Assembly (NCBI GenBank): GCA_002270565.1
Contig: NQMI01000061.1
Span: forward strand, 186,001 to 250,000
DNA length: 64,000 bases
From: Stenocarpella maydis
Lineage: Eukaryota > Ascomycota > Sordariomycetes > Diaporthales > Diaporthaceae
Direction: 5' to 3'
Position numbers and translations under genes: made by a program. This document shows positions 23,430 through 34,530 of the stretch, piece by piece (position 1 is the stretch's first letter; every line of letters starts with the position of its first letter). The notes under the pieces are model-generated. The model saw only the letters and a list, made by a program, of their open reading frames with translations. It did no database searches and was not told the origin of the DNA.

Positions 23430-24270
23430 AGTACTAGCCCCTGCTTATATTGAGTTATTAGCCTTAGGCCTAGCCTAGCCTTAACCGTAATATTGAGCGA
23501 CTTAGATACTACTAGTAATATAATAGGTAATAAATAGTTATTAACTACCTTAAGGCCTATCCCTATGCCTATACTACTATATAGGAAGATACCTAGCTTT
23601 CTACTTATACAAATAACGTATAACGTTATAAGAGGGAAGGCTAAGGAGGCTTCTATAGGGGGGCAGCCTACTATAAAGATAAGGGTTCCTACCTTAGCCC
23701 TATAGGTCTGCTAGATATAGGAGTTTTAAAAAAGGTAATATTTAGGGTGGACTAGGTAGCCTTAGTTACTTGGAGGATTATATTAGCCTTAATTATACTA
23801 CATTTTATTATGAGTTTCCCTTCTAATGATAATAATGATGATAATAATGATAATACTGCTGCTGCTGCTATACTAATGAGGATGCCTATCTTAGGGTTAA
23901 GGTAGACTTTCTCAACCACCCCTGAGTCCGGGAGCATTATAATGACTATATCCTGCATTATAAGTAAGCCATCAGTACTTCTTTCTTTGTAGTAATTCTT
24001 GAGGGCCTACTGGCAGGGCACTCAAGTGAATACATTATGGCGGTAATGATGACTTATAGCTGCCCTAACTGCCTTAAAACCATTCTCAATAATCTCGATT
24101 GTCCCCCTCCTTAATATCTCAGCCTGGAAGCGCCCTACGGGCTCCTTACTAATGTTGCAGACTAGCAGGGTCTTTATAGCACCCAGGCCCTCTCATAGAT
24201 TCTTTGCCATCGGGTATCCCATCACGCCGATGCCGATAACGGCGACCGTGTCCTGTGGCGAGGAAGGCAT
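23430..24270 (-). pseudogene. RIP-mutated 3-hydroxyisobutyrate dehydrogenase-like gene
   Basis: Minus strand. ATG at 24270 starts MPSSPQDTVAVIGIGVMGYP, continuing MAKNL: the NAD-binding GxGxMGxPMAxNL of the beta-hydroxyacid dehydrogenase family. The next codon is TGA (24195-24193) where an Arg (CGA) is expected. Beyond it the same frame reads EGLGAIKTLLVCNISKEPVG and ENGFKAV. A likely mutated intron follows, then QDIVIIMLPDSGVVEKVYLN (23958-23890) and EGKLIIKCSII. Further on come TLIFIVGCPP and GLKVVNNYLLPIILLVVSKS, the position of the catalytic Lys-Asn block. Stops interrupt these segments, and changes are of the C-to-T/G-to-A kind. A trinucleotide repeat near 23825-23875 expanded one loop. 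The C-terminal third is absent. The first 70 bases are almost unmutated while the rest is heavily AT-rich. No intact copy is in the window. Confidence 0.75.
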
Positions 24271-24597
24271 GTTGGATCGTGTACTACTAACGCCGAGAGT
24301 GAGCCTTAATCTTCTCGTATACGAACTTTAGGAATTATTCAATGTGGCGACTTTCGTATGTGATGAATGTGGAGCTTTTGGCCGCGCTGCTTGACTCCGT
24401 ATTCCCTATGGCTCCCGCATGGTAACGGTGGATCATACTGGATGCCGATCCCAGCCATCTGGGAGGGGATGGCCTGTCTTGCTCATCCGGAGACATAAAT
24501 ACTCGGCGGGGTCCCCTCATTTGTGAAAAGCTGTCATTCTGCAGGAAGTCGGTTTAGTGTGACGGGTGCTGGGATCTCAGATGCCACCTGGCTTGGT
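24271..24597. other. Upstream flank of the RIP-mutated dehydrogenase
   Basis: Ordinary base composition; probably the former promoter. No other feature was recognised. Confidence 0.35.
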
Positions 24598-24835
24598 ATG
24601 TTTCGTTCTTAATCCAATCACACTAGCTTTATCTGCCTTATTTATTTGAAAAAAAAAGGAGTTACCGGCGGTCCCTTCATACGGTCGTAGGCGCTCAAAG
24701 ACACAGCGATAAAAAAAAAACTATAAAACGCTGATAAATAACTTCAACATATGATAGTCACTAAGAAAATAGTGACAGCCTCGTGATGAGGCTAGTCGAG
24801 ACCAACGTCACGCCGCGCGTAGACCATCAAGACGA
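24598..24835 (+). repeat. Dispersed 240-bp repeat, copy 1
   Basis: Reference copy of a family seen six times here. Order of shared blocks: GGTATGTTTCGTTCTTAATC-type start, an A-run, GGTCCCTTCATAC, CGCTCAAAGACACAGCG, ATAGTGACA, the imperfect palindrome AGCCTCGTGATGAGGCT, then AGTCGAGACC and CGCCGCGCGTAGAC at the end. It has no coding frame. Confidence 0.7.
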
Positions 24836-25043
24836 GTAGCCTAACTCAGAGTAAGGGCCAACACCAGCAAACAGTCAGTCATACGGAGAAAAGCAAGCTA
24901 CCTAGGTAGTCTCTCGATTACAAAAAGGCAGGCCCTCCCCGGCTTCACTTTCCCACAAAATTCAATCATGGCTTCTCCACAAAACAATACCGATACGCTC
25001 AGACCAGTAGCCAGCACACGCATGTGCACAGTCGCTATACCAA

Positions 25044-25405
25044 TGACCGGGGGCACCATCCTTGTTCTAGAGACAAGGGAAGTCAATTATCGAACGCTGC
25101 CGATGATGATCCCGAGACAGAGCGGGATGAAACTGAGGCTGCAGAGGGCTGGCGTCGCCAGGTCGGTGTGCCTGTCAAGTCTGGGGCGTCAGCAAAAGCT
25201 GACAACTTATGGGAACCCCCTAAGTCTACAGAATAAGTCTAATCATCGCTATCATCCATCACAAAAAAGTAAGGATATTTTCGCTCAGACCAGCAGCCTT
25301 TCAACTCAGCACTTGGGGCACCCACCTTGTTCAAGAGACAGAAAGTCAATCGCCGAATGCTGCCGATGATGAACCACGGGACAGAGCAGAGCGGGACAGA
25401 ACTGA
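25044..25405 (+). repeat. Diverged direct duplication of about 95 bp
   Basis: The segment at about 25046-25142 (with CCTTGTTCTAGAGACA and CGCTGCCGATGATGAT) recurs at about 25315-25412 as CCTTGTTCAAGAGACA and TGCTGCCGATGATGAA. Both copies are followed by a GAGCGGGA-type stretch and AACTGAGGC. Small indels separate the copies. Confidence 0.65.
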
Positions 25406-25596
25406 GGCAACGGCGTTGCGACAAACGAGGATGGGTCCCGGGGGCAATGTGGCTGGGCAAGTGTCCAGGTCGCGCAAGGTTTCGTCCACAGGTGCCAAGG
25501 GTGCCGGTTGGCCAGGATGAGGACATAGTGGAATGTTGCAGGGGTTGGTGCGTTGAGCCTTTGCTGATGGGAGAGCAAGTGCTGACTGTCGCTGGG

Positions 25597-25785
25597 GAAT
25601 TCGGCCTGGAGTCAAAGATCCTGAAAATGGGCTGAAGTGTTGATGCTGTGTGGCTTCGGAAGAGAGGAGGAGAAGAGGGAAAACCGGGATCCGGCTTTGA
25701 GTAAAAGATCCTGAAAAGGGGCTGAAGTATTGATGTTGTGTTGGTGTGGAAGAGAAGAGGAGAGAAGAGGGAAATCCGGAATCCG
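25597..25785 (+). repeat. Two-unit tandem repeat, about 93 bp per unit
   Basis: Each unit contains AAAGATCCTGAAAA, GGGCTGAAGT, TTGATG and a purine-rich GAAGAG tract ending in AAATCCGG or AAACCGG. The units begin near 25600 and 25693. Confidence 0.75.
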
Positions 25786-26477
25786 GGGAGGGTGGTGGGC
25801 CTTTTGATCACCGTTCCATGGATGCTTTGTTATGATTGCAGTTTCCTCTTCCTCCCCGTGCCCTCCTACATCCTATCGCAGTCTTTGATTACAGGAGATG
25901 GCGGATTTCTTACTCGGGGCTTCACGGGGGCGGAAGCCCGCTCCGAGTGGCATTCGGATGATATCACTGTTGAGCTAGGGCCTTCCTCAGATGTGCTCAC
26001 CACGTTGGGCACAGCAGGTAGGCACTGTCAACATCCGAGCCTTGAACGATCGAGCGGTCTGTATGCTATCACTTTGTTTGGGCTTGCTGATCACTCCAAT
26101 GGCCTGGTTGTCTCTTGTGGCGTCGTTTCACTTTTTGGCGCCATTGAAATGGGATCTGAGCTCAAGACTGTTTATTGATTTACGTACACATTGTGTCGTG
26201 GGACGTGCGGATTGACCATAGTAAGCAGATGCAAGATCTGGTGGCCACATGCCCGACAGAGCCGTCACAAACATTTGCGATGGGTCCCCAGCTGCAAGTG
26301 CTCAAGTGGCAGGCTTAAATTTCCTGCCACCTGCAGGGTAGAGGCCGAGTGTAGGCAGCCAAGGGTAGATGGATCCTAACAGAGAAAGAGTGTTCTGTTT
26401 CTGTCTGGCATGGACGTGCTCCCCCAAGAAGGAGCAATCATGTCACCTCCCCAGATGTCAATAAGCATAATACTTAC

Positions 26478-26545
26478 CTAGGTACATTCGTCATCAGCTC
26501 TTTGGTATGCCTAAATCCTTAGGTAGGTACCTAGGTACCTAGTAA
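26478..26545. repeat. ACCTAGGT microrepeat cluster
   Basis: Overlapping self-complementary ACCTAGGT and GGTACC words (TACCTAGGTACCTAG and similar). Single copies occur elsewhere, for example near 11289, 24899, 28110 and 32720. Such clusters are frequent in Sordariomycete intergenic DNA. Confidence 0.7.
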
Positions 26546-26911
26546 AAAGTAGGGGCTGTACCACTAGGCTCTCAGGGCGGCGAAGAGCAGAGCCGGAGTC
26601 CCAAGTGCGCAGCTTAGCTGGTATAACGGCACCTAGGGGACCGCGAAAGGATATACATGAAGTAGATAGGGAGCGGGAGAGACGGCTTGCTATGGGAACG
26701 AAGTGGTGTGATGATCGGCTGGCTGCTATTTGTTATAAAAGTCCATATGCAGTGCACAGAATCCGAGGAGGACTTTTGACTTCTGTACCAGATCAGCAGT
26801 GAGCTCAAGGGCAAGGCCTTTGGCATATGCGTCTTGAGGCGTGTCACGCGGCGGCCAGGCTTCCGTTCCCGAGGACAACCCTTGGATCTGCATGCTTTCT
26901 ATGGACTGTTC

Positions 26912-28700
26912 TCATTGATTCCTAAAATGCCTGACTAAAGTCATGAGGTTTTCCACTATGGATGACCACGCTGTTCCACTTGTCGTGCCCTTCACGCTTG
27001 TGCCCAGCTCGATCCCTTGAACCGAGCTGGTTGCGGTGTCGTTTCCACCACGACCACTACCATTCAGATCAATGAAGTCAGACTTTGTGCTGTGGTCGTC
27101 GACCATGACCAAAGTAGTCGCTTTGATAATGTTGTCCGGGAAGGACTGCTCCACATCGCCCAGGCGGCGGTCATGCTTTCCTCTCCTTCCGCCGGTGCCG
27201 GACTGCGAGTTCCGTGTCCGGGTGCCGACCCACATGTAGAAAGGTTTGAGCAGAGAGTGGAAATTGGGCAGGCACGTGCAGACGATACCGAAGTCAAGTT
27301 CAAGCCCCGAAGAGATCCCGACTTCAACAAAATCCGCTAGGTAATTGGTGTTAGTTACTTAGGTACACGTGTTGGGAGGAGCAGAATGATTTCATTCTGA
27401 TTGCTCGACGCTGGAGACATGCCCAGATTATGCAAAGAATAAAGAAGGGCTGAGGATTGAGCGATGGAATCAACACTTACTACTTGGGTTGTGCGACAGA
27501 GTGAACTTATCAATAATCGTAAGGCGATTAGACTGACGGCAATGACGCTTGGTTCGATGTGTATAATTAGGAATGAGGTTCGCCAGAGTTCAAATTCCAC
27601 ATTACTTACAAAATACCGAAAGGGCACGTAATGCCTGATAAGATCTTGTTCCTTAGTGAGAGGTTCAAGCGCAAGATGAAGGGGATGGTGAGCAGCATAA
27701 CCCAGAGGCCGACAGAAATGGTAATAAACGCTCCAGCCCAGAAGATTCCGTAGGTGCTGATACAATAGCCCTCACCAGGATCTTCCCAGGCTCTCCAGAA
27801 GTAGTCAATGGGCGTACAGCTAAACCAGACAGCAAGGTCAAAAGCGATACAGGCAGTGATTATAAGCAGAAAGCTGAATTGGATCAACTGTCGAGCTAGG
27901 GGAACGTAGCCGAAAGCCCGGTGGTAGCAGAGCAGGATCGATAGTCGCACGCGATCGCGGCTTGTAATGTATAGCGCGAAAAGAGAATACATGGCTTTAA
28001 AGATGATGGTGATGTCGTCAGGCTGGGCAGCCCAGATGTCGGTTCCTAAGCCATGAGATTTCACTGCAAAAGGGCGTCATGTTAGCTGCATTGCAGGCAT
28101 TTTGATACCTACCTAGGTGTATGGAAACTTTGGAAACAGCTGCAGACGCACTTGACCATGTTACTGCCATAAAAGCCACGCAACCTAGCTATAAGCATTG
28201 GATTGTAGTCAGCGTTTGGTTTGTTGAAGCAGACAGGAAGCGAAGATGTTTGGCGTACAAAGGATACGGCCACGATAAAGTCATCCCATCAGACCGGAGC
28301 CCTCGCCCTTAGCCTCGCAATAATGCGCAGCAGAACGCAGACTGCAGCAATCGCGGAAAAGGCCGCGAGGATGGGCACGTACGAGTGGTCAACGACCGGA
28401 GAGATGCCGCAAGACGCAAGCGTCAGGTTCTTGGTTGACAGAGCCTCCCGCACGGTGCAACTCTCCGTGACGCAGGCAGGAGCTTGTGTATTGAAGTCCT
28501 CCATTGTGACAAATGCATGTCTGGTCGAAATGGTACAGTCGGAGCCTTCAACTGCCGTGGCTAAAAATTCCCTTTGTAAAATCTTTAGAACCATTAGGAG
28601 CCTCGGATGGCCCATACGCAGAACTTAGAGCACATTGGGCAAGGCAGCGGCCAAATCTTGAAGGGCCGGTATTGTGAGAATCGATTAGCGATACCATGCA
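26912..28700 (-). pseudogene. CFEM-domain Pth11-like seven-helix receptor, decayed
   Basis: Minus strand. The CFEM part is at 28660-28430 (QCALSSA, intron 28617-28561, then GSDCTIS and QAPACVTESCTVREAL), followed by STKNLTLASCG and the first helix YVPILAAFSAIAAVCVLLRI. Then come TGA at 28291-28289 before WDDFIVAVSFV, AVTWSSASAAVSKVSIHL, HGLGTDIWAAQPDDIT (near 28050), and helices FSFLLIITACIAFDLAVWF and GIFWAGAFITISVGLWVMLL. After an intron comes SLIALRLLISSLCRTTQ. The exon at 27336-26912 holds FGIVCACLPNFHSLLKPF and the cytoplasmic tail. Family members are plasma-membrane receptors, some involved in surface sensing by plant pathogens. Defects: one-base indels near 28637, 28526 and 28500, the TGA, and loss of the signal-peptide region next to the pogo transposon at 28741. 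Confidence 0.75.
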
Positions 28701-28740
28701 CAGAGGTGTCGCTATTTCGTGTGAAAATAAAAGACGCAAG

Positions 28741-31700
28741 TAACGTGGGTGGCCCACTTTCGGCGCACCCCCTGATTCGGCGCACCTCCTCGTTAACTAC
28801 TGAAGCTATTCCCATCATTAATTGCTCGCCACCATGATAACCGATCCCTCTTCCGTTAGTATTAAGGAATCATTAGAATCATTATTATTAGGGGATACCT
28901 CGCCGGCTTTGATTTTTGCCTTATAAATAGCCTCAATATCAGCAAAAGCCGCATTTAGGTTAATTATAACCTTCTTCCTCTTAGTCTTCCTACTGGCCTT
29001 AATTTAACTCTCCAGCTGCTTGTTTTTTCGTAAGGTTATCATTAACTCTGTCTCTTTCTAGTTATATGCTTTAAGGATTTTTCTAAGGAGTCATTATTGC
29101 ATAGGGCTTAAGTATTTCTAATGCTTATAATTAACATGGTGGACCCCCATTCCGCACCCCCCCTGATTCCGACCGCCCTACATTCGCGTAACGCGGTATA
29201 TACGTCTAGCGACCCCCCATATAAAAACTTCAATTCCTCAACGAGGGAATTTTTCCCAGACACCAAACTTCTTCACCAACTCAATTAGACTATTATAAAG
29301 CCATATATAGAAGATAAGCTGCAAACTACAGTTAACGCGATTAGCAACGGAATATCCCTATAAGGGGCCTCTAAGGCGTGGCATATTCCTAAGACCACTC
29401 TTCATGATCGCCTTAAGGGCAGCATAAGCCATTATAAGGCTTCCTACTATTAGAGACTTCTTTCTAACTATTAAGAGAGTATATTAGCTCTATTTATTAT
29501 TAACTAGAGCTAATTGGGGGTTAGCCTTAGTTGATTTAATTTGCAGGGTCTGGTAGCCTGGCTGGCCTTCTCAAATAAAGACCACCCTCCCCTCAGAAAA
29601 TAATAGCTTTAGGGCTTCCTCTCTTATTATCTAGAGCTTTAATTAAGGAAGAATTAGTATATTAAAGCCTTAAGGATTTAAGTAGCTATAAGGAAGAATA
29701 TTAGGGCTTGGTTTAACCTCCTCTAGCTGCCTATTATTAAATCTATTAAACCGGGCAACTACTGGAATGCTAATAAGAGGGGGCTTATGGAGGGTCGCTT
29801 GGAGGAAGCCCTTGTCTTTAGCTATTTAAAGGGTAGCCCTATTTCCCAATTAGATTATAATTCTTAAGTATAGACCTCCTTCCTTAAGTATATTAATGCT
29901 CTAGGTAAGCAACTTAACCCATTAATTATGTTTAAAGGGAAGAGCATTTAGTAGCAGTAGTTTCCTATAGTCCTTAAAGATTTTAAGGGCTAGCAATTTA
30001 TATCTACAAAGAAGGGATGGATAGAGGAAAAAATTGCCCTTAAGTAGGTAAGGAGAGTCTTTATTCCTTAAATAAAGCTAAGGGACCCCAATAAGTAGCA
30101 ATTATTAGTTACTAATAGGCACCACACCTATATAATGCTTGATTGTATATAGAAGTGCTTCTTAAATAGAATATATATCATCTTTTTACTAGCTTATATA
30201 ATATACATTTTACAGCCCCTTAATATAGCTATATTTAGCCTACTAAAGAGGGTATTCTAGAAATAACTGCACCTCCTTAAGGTATATAACTCCTCTTTAG
30301 TTATAGCTAAATAGCAATTCCTCTATTACTATTATAAGGCTTGAGAGGAGGCACTAACAGCTTTAAATATTCATTCTGGGTGGAAAGCGATAGGGCTGTA
30401 GCCGGTCAATAGGGTTAGGGGGCTCTCTAGCAACTATATCCTTGAAAACCGCTAGAGGGAAGACGATTCTGATAATTCTAGTGCTAGGAATAGCTTTATC
30501 AATGAGAACAGCACACTACGGTCTTTTCCCCAGGTCTATAAGCCTATTTTTGAGACCCCTAAGTAGTCACGCAAATTGAGGTCTATAGTGCACATTTACA
30601 TATATAACAAACACTTAAGCCCTATATAATAAGAACTCTTTAGAAAAATCATTAAAGCATATAACCAGAAAGAGTATAATTTAATGATATCCTTATGAAA
30701 AAATAAGCAGCTGGAGAGTCAAATTAAAGCCAGCAAGAAGTTTAAGAGGAAGANATATGCCCTCCAATAGCAATAAAGAAACCATCATCTTATTATTACT
30801 ATTAATAATTCAAATTACCCTAGAGCATACAAGTGCTTCCTAAAGGAGGCTTTGAGCAGCACAAAGACCCTAACGTTAAGGGGCTGAAGCATATGGGAGG
30901 TATATGCTAATAAGAATAGTATATATATATAATTTAAAAAGCACTCCTATATAAAATCGACTGTTATATAGTTATAGTACCCATTAATAACCAATAATTA
31001 CCACTTATTAGGGTCCTCTAGCTTCATTTAAGGAATAAAGACCCTTCTTACCTACTTAATAGCTATTTTTTCCTCTATCCACCCCTTCTTTATTACCATA
31101 AATTGCTAGCCATCAAAATCCTTGAGGACTATAGGAAATTACTACTACTAAATACTCTTATTCTTAAATATAATTAATGGATTAAAGCGCTTCCCTAAAA
31201 CGTTAATATATTTAATATAAGAGGTTTATACTCTTAAATTATAGTCTAATTAGCTGATAGGGCTATTATGCAAATAGCTAAGGGTTAGAATGCTCTTTAA
31301 AGGCCCTTCTATTTTTCCTCCTTCATTAGCGTTCCAGTAGTTATAAGAATTAATTTGACTATAGGTAATTGGAGGAGGTTAAACTAAGCCCTTATATTTA
31401 TCTTTATCATTGCCCTCAGCCTTCTTGCCTCTATAAGTTGATTCTTTCGGCTTTGAAGTTTAGGGTGTCTGAAGAGGAAAGCCCTTAGCTACTTCCTCCC
31501 TAGGGGAGGGTGATTCTCATTAGGGAAGGCAAGGCAGGCTGCAAGGGCTCTAGTTTCATATCGCATTGGCCCTAGCCCTAGGCTACTTTAATGGATAATA
31601 TATAGTGCTAATTGAGCCTCCTGATAGTCATTAAGAAACCTCTGAGGGTCAGAAGCTTCGCGATGGCTGGGGACACCCGTATGGCGGCAACAAAAGGTAG

Positions 31701-31953
31701 TCTCCGAGATGTACTATAGCCTAAAAGCCAGCCGAGTTAGCATCCAATCTGCCATCACCATAAGGGCGTTATAAACGTCAGCTTCTAAGTATTGCTTCAT
31801 AATGGTCTAATTAATGTGCACAAGAAGTTTGATAACCAGAAAAAAATCCCTCGCTGAGATATTTGAGTTTTTCTATGGGGGGTCCCCTGACGCGTCGCGG
31901 GTGTGGAGCCGCGCCGAATCAGGGGGTGCGCCGAAAGTGGGCCACCCACGTTA
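28741..31953 (-). mobile_element. pogo/Fot-type (Tc1-mariner) transposon A with perfect TIRs, RIP-mutated
   Basis: The ends at 28743-28783 and 31911-31951 are perfect 41-bp inverted repeats starting ACGTGGGTGGCCCACTTTCG, flanked by TA on both sides (28741-28742 and 31952-31953), the Tc1-mariner target duplication. The inside is AT-rich. On the minus strand between about 31700 and 30760 it shows scattered pieces of a DDE_1 transposase, with many stops. The left part (28860-29130) is the C-terminal end of that gene. A second, inverted pogo copy (29134-30755) interrupts it. The TIRs are unmutated although the interior is heavily changed. Confidence 0.85.
29134..30755 (+). mobile_element. pogo/Fot-type transposon B nested in A, opposite orientation, 3' truncated
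   Basis: Begins after TA with ACATGGTGGACCCCCATTCC, a diverged pogo end. The plus strand holds a dead DDE_1 transposase: around 30110-30440 the frame reads RHHTYI, then ILQPLNIAIFSLLKRVF, LLKVYNSSLVIAK and EEALTALNIHSGWKAIGL, all family landmarks, with TAA/TAG at former Gln/Arg/Trp positions. The right end is lost at the N at 30754. The flanking parts of A do not meet exactly there, since some A sequence is missing. Confidence 0.8.
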
Positions 31954-33282
31954 AGTTCCAGGCTCTGCTCACCACTTTCATTAGTCTGTAGCTTGCGTAT
32001 GTCCTCCCCGACAATCGTGATCTCGGCGTGGTTTCTTGTCAGACGACTGCACCGCTTTCAGCTGGCCTATGGTCTGAGGCTGGTGTTTCTGCAGGCTGTA
32101 TAGGTTGAAACGCCGGTGTTCTATATTTAGGTAATATATAATACTGCATACCTAGGCATGTAGGCTCTCTGGGTATCTCGAGTCGTACCCAGGTAGCAAT
32201 GTCGTGGCATATCAGCTGTGATGATGGGGGCGGCATTCGGATCGCCCACCTGACAATGGGCGTTTGAGTATTGTGCAGGTTGAATGCGACATTGAAGGAA
32301 TACAGTACAACATTGTACCGTACGCATGCAGCGAATGAGAAAGGCAACCAACCAGCCACAGCCCCATGCCATCACATCACACCTCTCACCTGCTTGATTT
32401 AGAGTACTGAATTGCTTTCAGAGTCGGTCAGGCTTCACAACACTTCTTTCCAATCATGTACCATTGCACTGACCACTTAGGAGTGTTCTGGCTACGGCCG
32501 GTTGGTCTGGCGACCCCGCCCATGCGCGTGGTAATATTCTATGTAGTCGCGTCGGATCCCAACACGCAAATCATCAACAAGTAAAGCCTGAGCCGGTACT
32601 CTACTGGCGGTAACCATCCCGTACATCTCGGCCCTACGTTCAAAGCTGGCCAGTACAAAATAATGCAGAACCTCGGTTATGGTCTCTACTCCACCGTGTG
32701 GCGCGCTAACACTAAGGAGCACCTATCTAGGTAAGTAGCTAGGTAAGTTTATCGCAAAACCTAATGCATGCCATTGGATTGCAGCGCATTGTGGAAAATA
32801 TCGGGATTTCTAATTCTTTAGCTGAAGGCGATCGCTTCGGAGCCCTCTAAACCAGCTCATGGCTCTCGAAATACTGGCTGCGGATGCTTGTGACGGCAAG
32901 AACAATACATCTGGGCTTGACATGTTGAGGCAGATCCGAACCCAATCGCCGCGCGTGGTCGGTTTGGAAACGGTCATAGGACTCCTGGGCATGGTGGTGG
33001 GGGACATGTTAATTTGAAAGGCATTGGTCTAAGCATTATTTCATAGTGCTTCTCACACCAGGGAACCATTGGCACTTAATTATAGCTGGTCCAGGACGAA
33101 CTTCGTCTGCAGCAAGGAATTTCATCACCTATATTTCCCCTTCATACCGGGTACCAGAGGTCCCTCCACTACGTACAGGGCAGATAGGATCTTGCTAGGG
33201 CCTGAGATTCATTTCGTGCTTCAGCCTCATCACAAATCAATAAACTAAGAGCGAACTCATCCTATATGCCGAAGCAAAGTAG
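31954..33282. other. Flank beyond the pogo insertion, no clear gene
   Basis: This should be the continuation of DNA upstream of the CFEM receptor, but no signal-peptide exon was recognised. Minus-strand open frames near 32039-32375 and 32492-32722 are unrecognised. Confidence 0.35.
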
Positions 33283-33520
33283 GTTTCGTTCTTAACCTGA
33301 TGTCGCTTTCAAGCCGATTACAGTACCATTTTTCTTTCAAGAAAAAAGGGGGGGCTGTAGTCGGTCCCTTCATACATTCGTAAACGCTCAGAAACCCAGC
33401 GTTTTAAGAAGAAAACACGGTGCCAATAACAATAAATTTTTTTTTTTTTGAAAAGTCCAATAGCCGCTAACAAAATAGCGACAGCCTCGTTATGGGGCTA
33501 GTCGAGACCGCGCTGAAGCG
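33283..33520 (+). repeat. Dispersed 240-bp repeat, copy 2
   Basis: Starts GGTTTCGTTCTTAACC and contains GGTCCCTTCATACATTCGTA, CTCAGAAACCCAGCG, ATAGCGACAGCCTCGTTATG and GGGCTAGTCGAGACC, colinear with the copy at 24598. Confidence 0.7.
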
Positions 33521-33714
33521 AAGTTGCTGTAAGCTGAGCTTTTCAAAGTTATCTCTACTAACGTAGTTTAGCCTTGCGGGTCCTATTATAGTTATCCAGC
33601 TGCTGTTTAGAGGTACTTTGTAATGAAATTGGTAATTCCTTGAACTCATTCATATTTAGTTGTATGTTCTCAATCTCTGGTCACCAAAGTTAGCCTTTGG
33701 TTTCTTGTTCAACG

Positions 33715-33770
33715 GTCTACGCGCCGCTTGAAGTTAGTATCGACTAGCCTCATCACGAGGCTACCACCAT
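33715..33770 (-). repeat. Dispersed 240-bp repeat, copy 3 (3' end only)
   Basis: Reverse orientation: GGTCTACGCGCCGCTTGAAG, then ACTAGCCTCATCACGAGGCT. It faces copy 2 about 200 bp away. Confidence 0.6.
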
Positions 33771-34101
33771 TTGAATATTAATTCTAAACTTAGTATTCGG
33801 TCGCTCCAACCGGTCCATTGCAGGCACGTGATACACAGGCCGACCAACCAAGCCAGCACCCAAGCGGCATCTATAAAGCAACATTGATTTTTCTTGCATC
33901 AAGCGCTTCACGGTATTTTACTGCTCCATTACCACTTATCCTAACTTCGCTATTCGGCCCTTGAGGAAAACGTTTAACATGCAGTTACGGCCACAACACT
34001 ACAACTTTGATCCTATACAGCTACCGTTGTGCACGTTTACCTCTGGACGTCTCATGTCGTCTCAACCTCTTTCGATCTATAATAACATCCTCACGGCGGA
34101 A

Positions 34102-34530
34102 ATGGCAACAACAAATGATCTTGCCGCCAAAAAGGCGTACCTCCTAGGACAGCTCATGGAGGCGGATGGCGCCCCATCTAGTCCAAGGCGCGACAACCAA
34201 ATGTTGAACTTGTGGGGGGAATACGTTAAGGTTGACGCGTTGTTGAGGAAAACACGTGCAGACGCCAAAGCAAAAAAAGCCCAGTCGTCAGTGTCTGCAA
34301 CATCTGTCCAGGAAAGGACAAACCCACCTGCAGCCACCCAAACGGTCTCAGAAGACGAGGCAGATAATAAGACCTCCGACCATTCACCTCCGGTGAAGAT
34401 GGCAGCCACAAACTCAGATTCGGCGCCTAAAGCCGCATCACGAAAAGTCACTTTCATGTTGATAGCATCTTCAAACCCCGAGAGCACCAGTGGGTTCAAA
34501 GACATTCACCTTGTGGTAAGATGGACTTGA
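34102..34530 (+). CDS. Hypothetical Ala/Ser/Lys-rich protein
   Basis: The frame from ATG 34102 (MATTNDLAAKKAYLLGQLME) runs 142 codons to TGA at 34528. A start further upstream at 33961 is possible, but the residues before 34102 look like translated UTR. A TATA-like TCTATAAAGC lies near 33870. The protein has an N-terminal helical part with LNLWGEYVKVDALLRKTRAD, then a low-complexity acidic and Ser/Thr-rich region (VSEDEADNKTSDHSPP). No domain was recognised. A donor-like GTAAGA at 34516 may mean that the real gene splices onward, so the end given is uncertain. Confidence 0.4.
   Translation: MATTNDLAAKKAYLLGQLMEADGAPSSPRRDNQMLNLWGEYVKVDALLRKTRADAKAKKAQSSVSATSVQERTNPPAATQTVSEDEADNKTSDHSPPVKMAATNSDSAPKAASRKVTFMLIASSNPESTSGFKDIHLVVRWT

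Larger units (their letters stand above)
24836..26911. other. Gene-poor region with local duplications
   Basis: About 2 kb. Open frames exist (for example plus 24968-25369 and 25738-26178), but none matches a known family or shows a convincing start and intron plan. Two duplications are listed separately. Confidence 0.4.
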
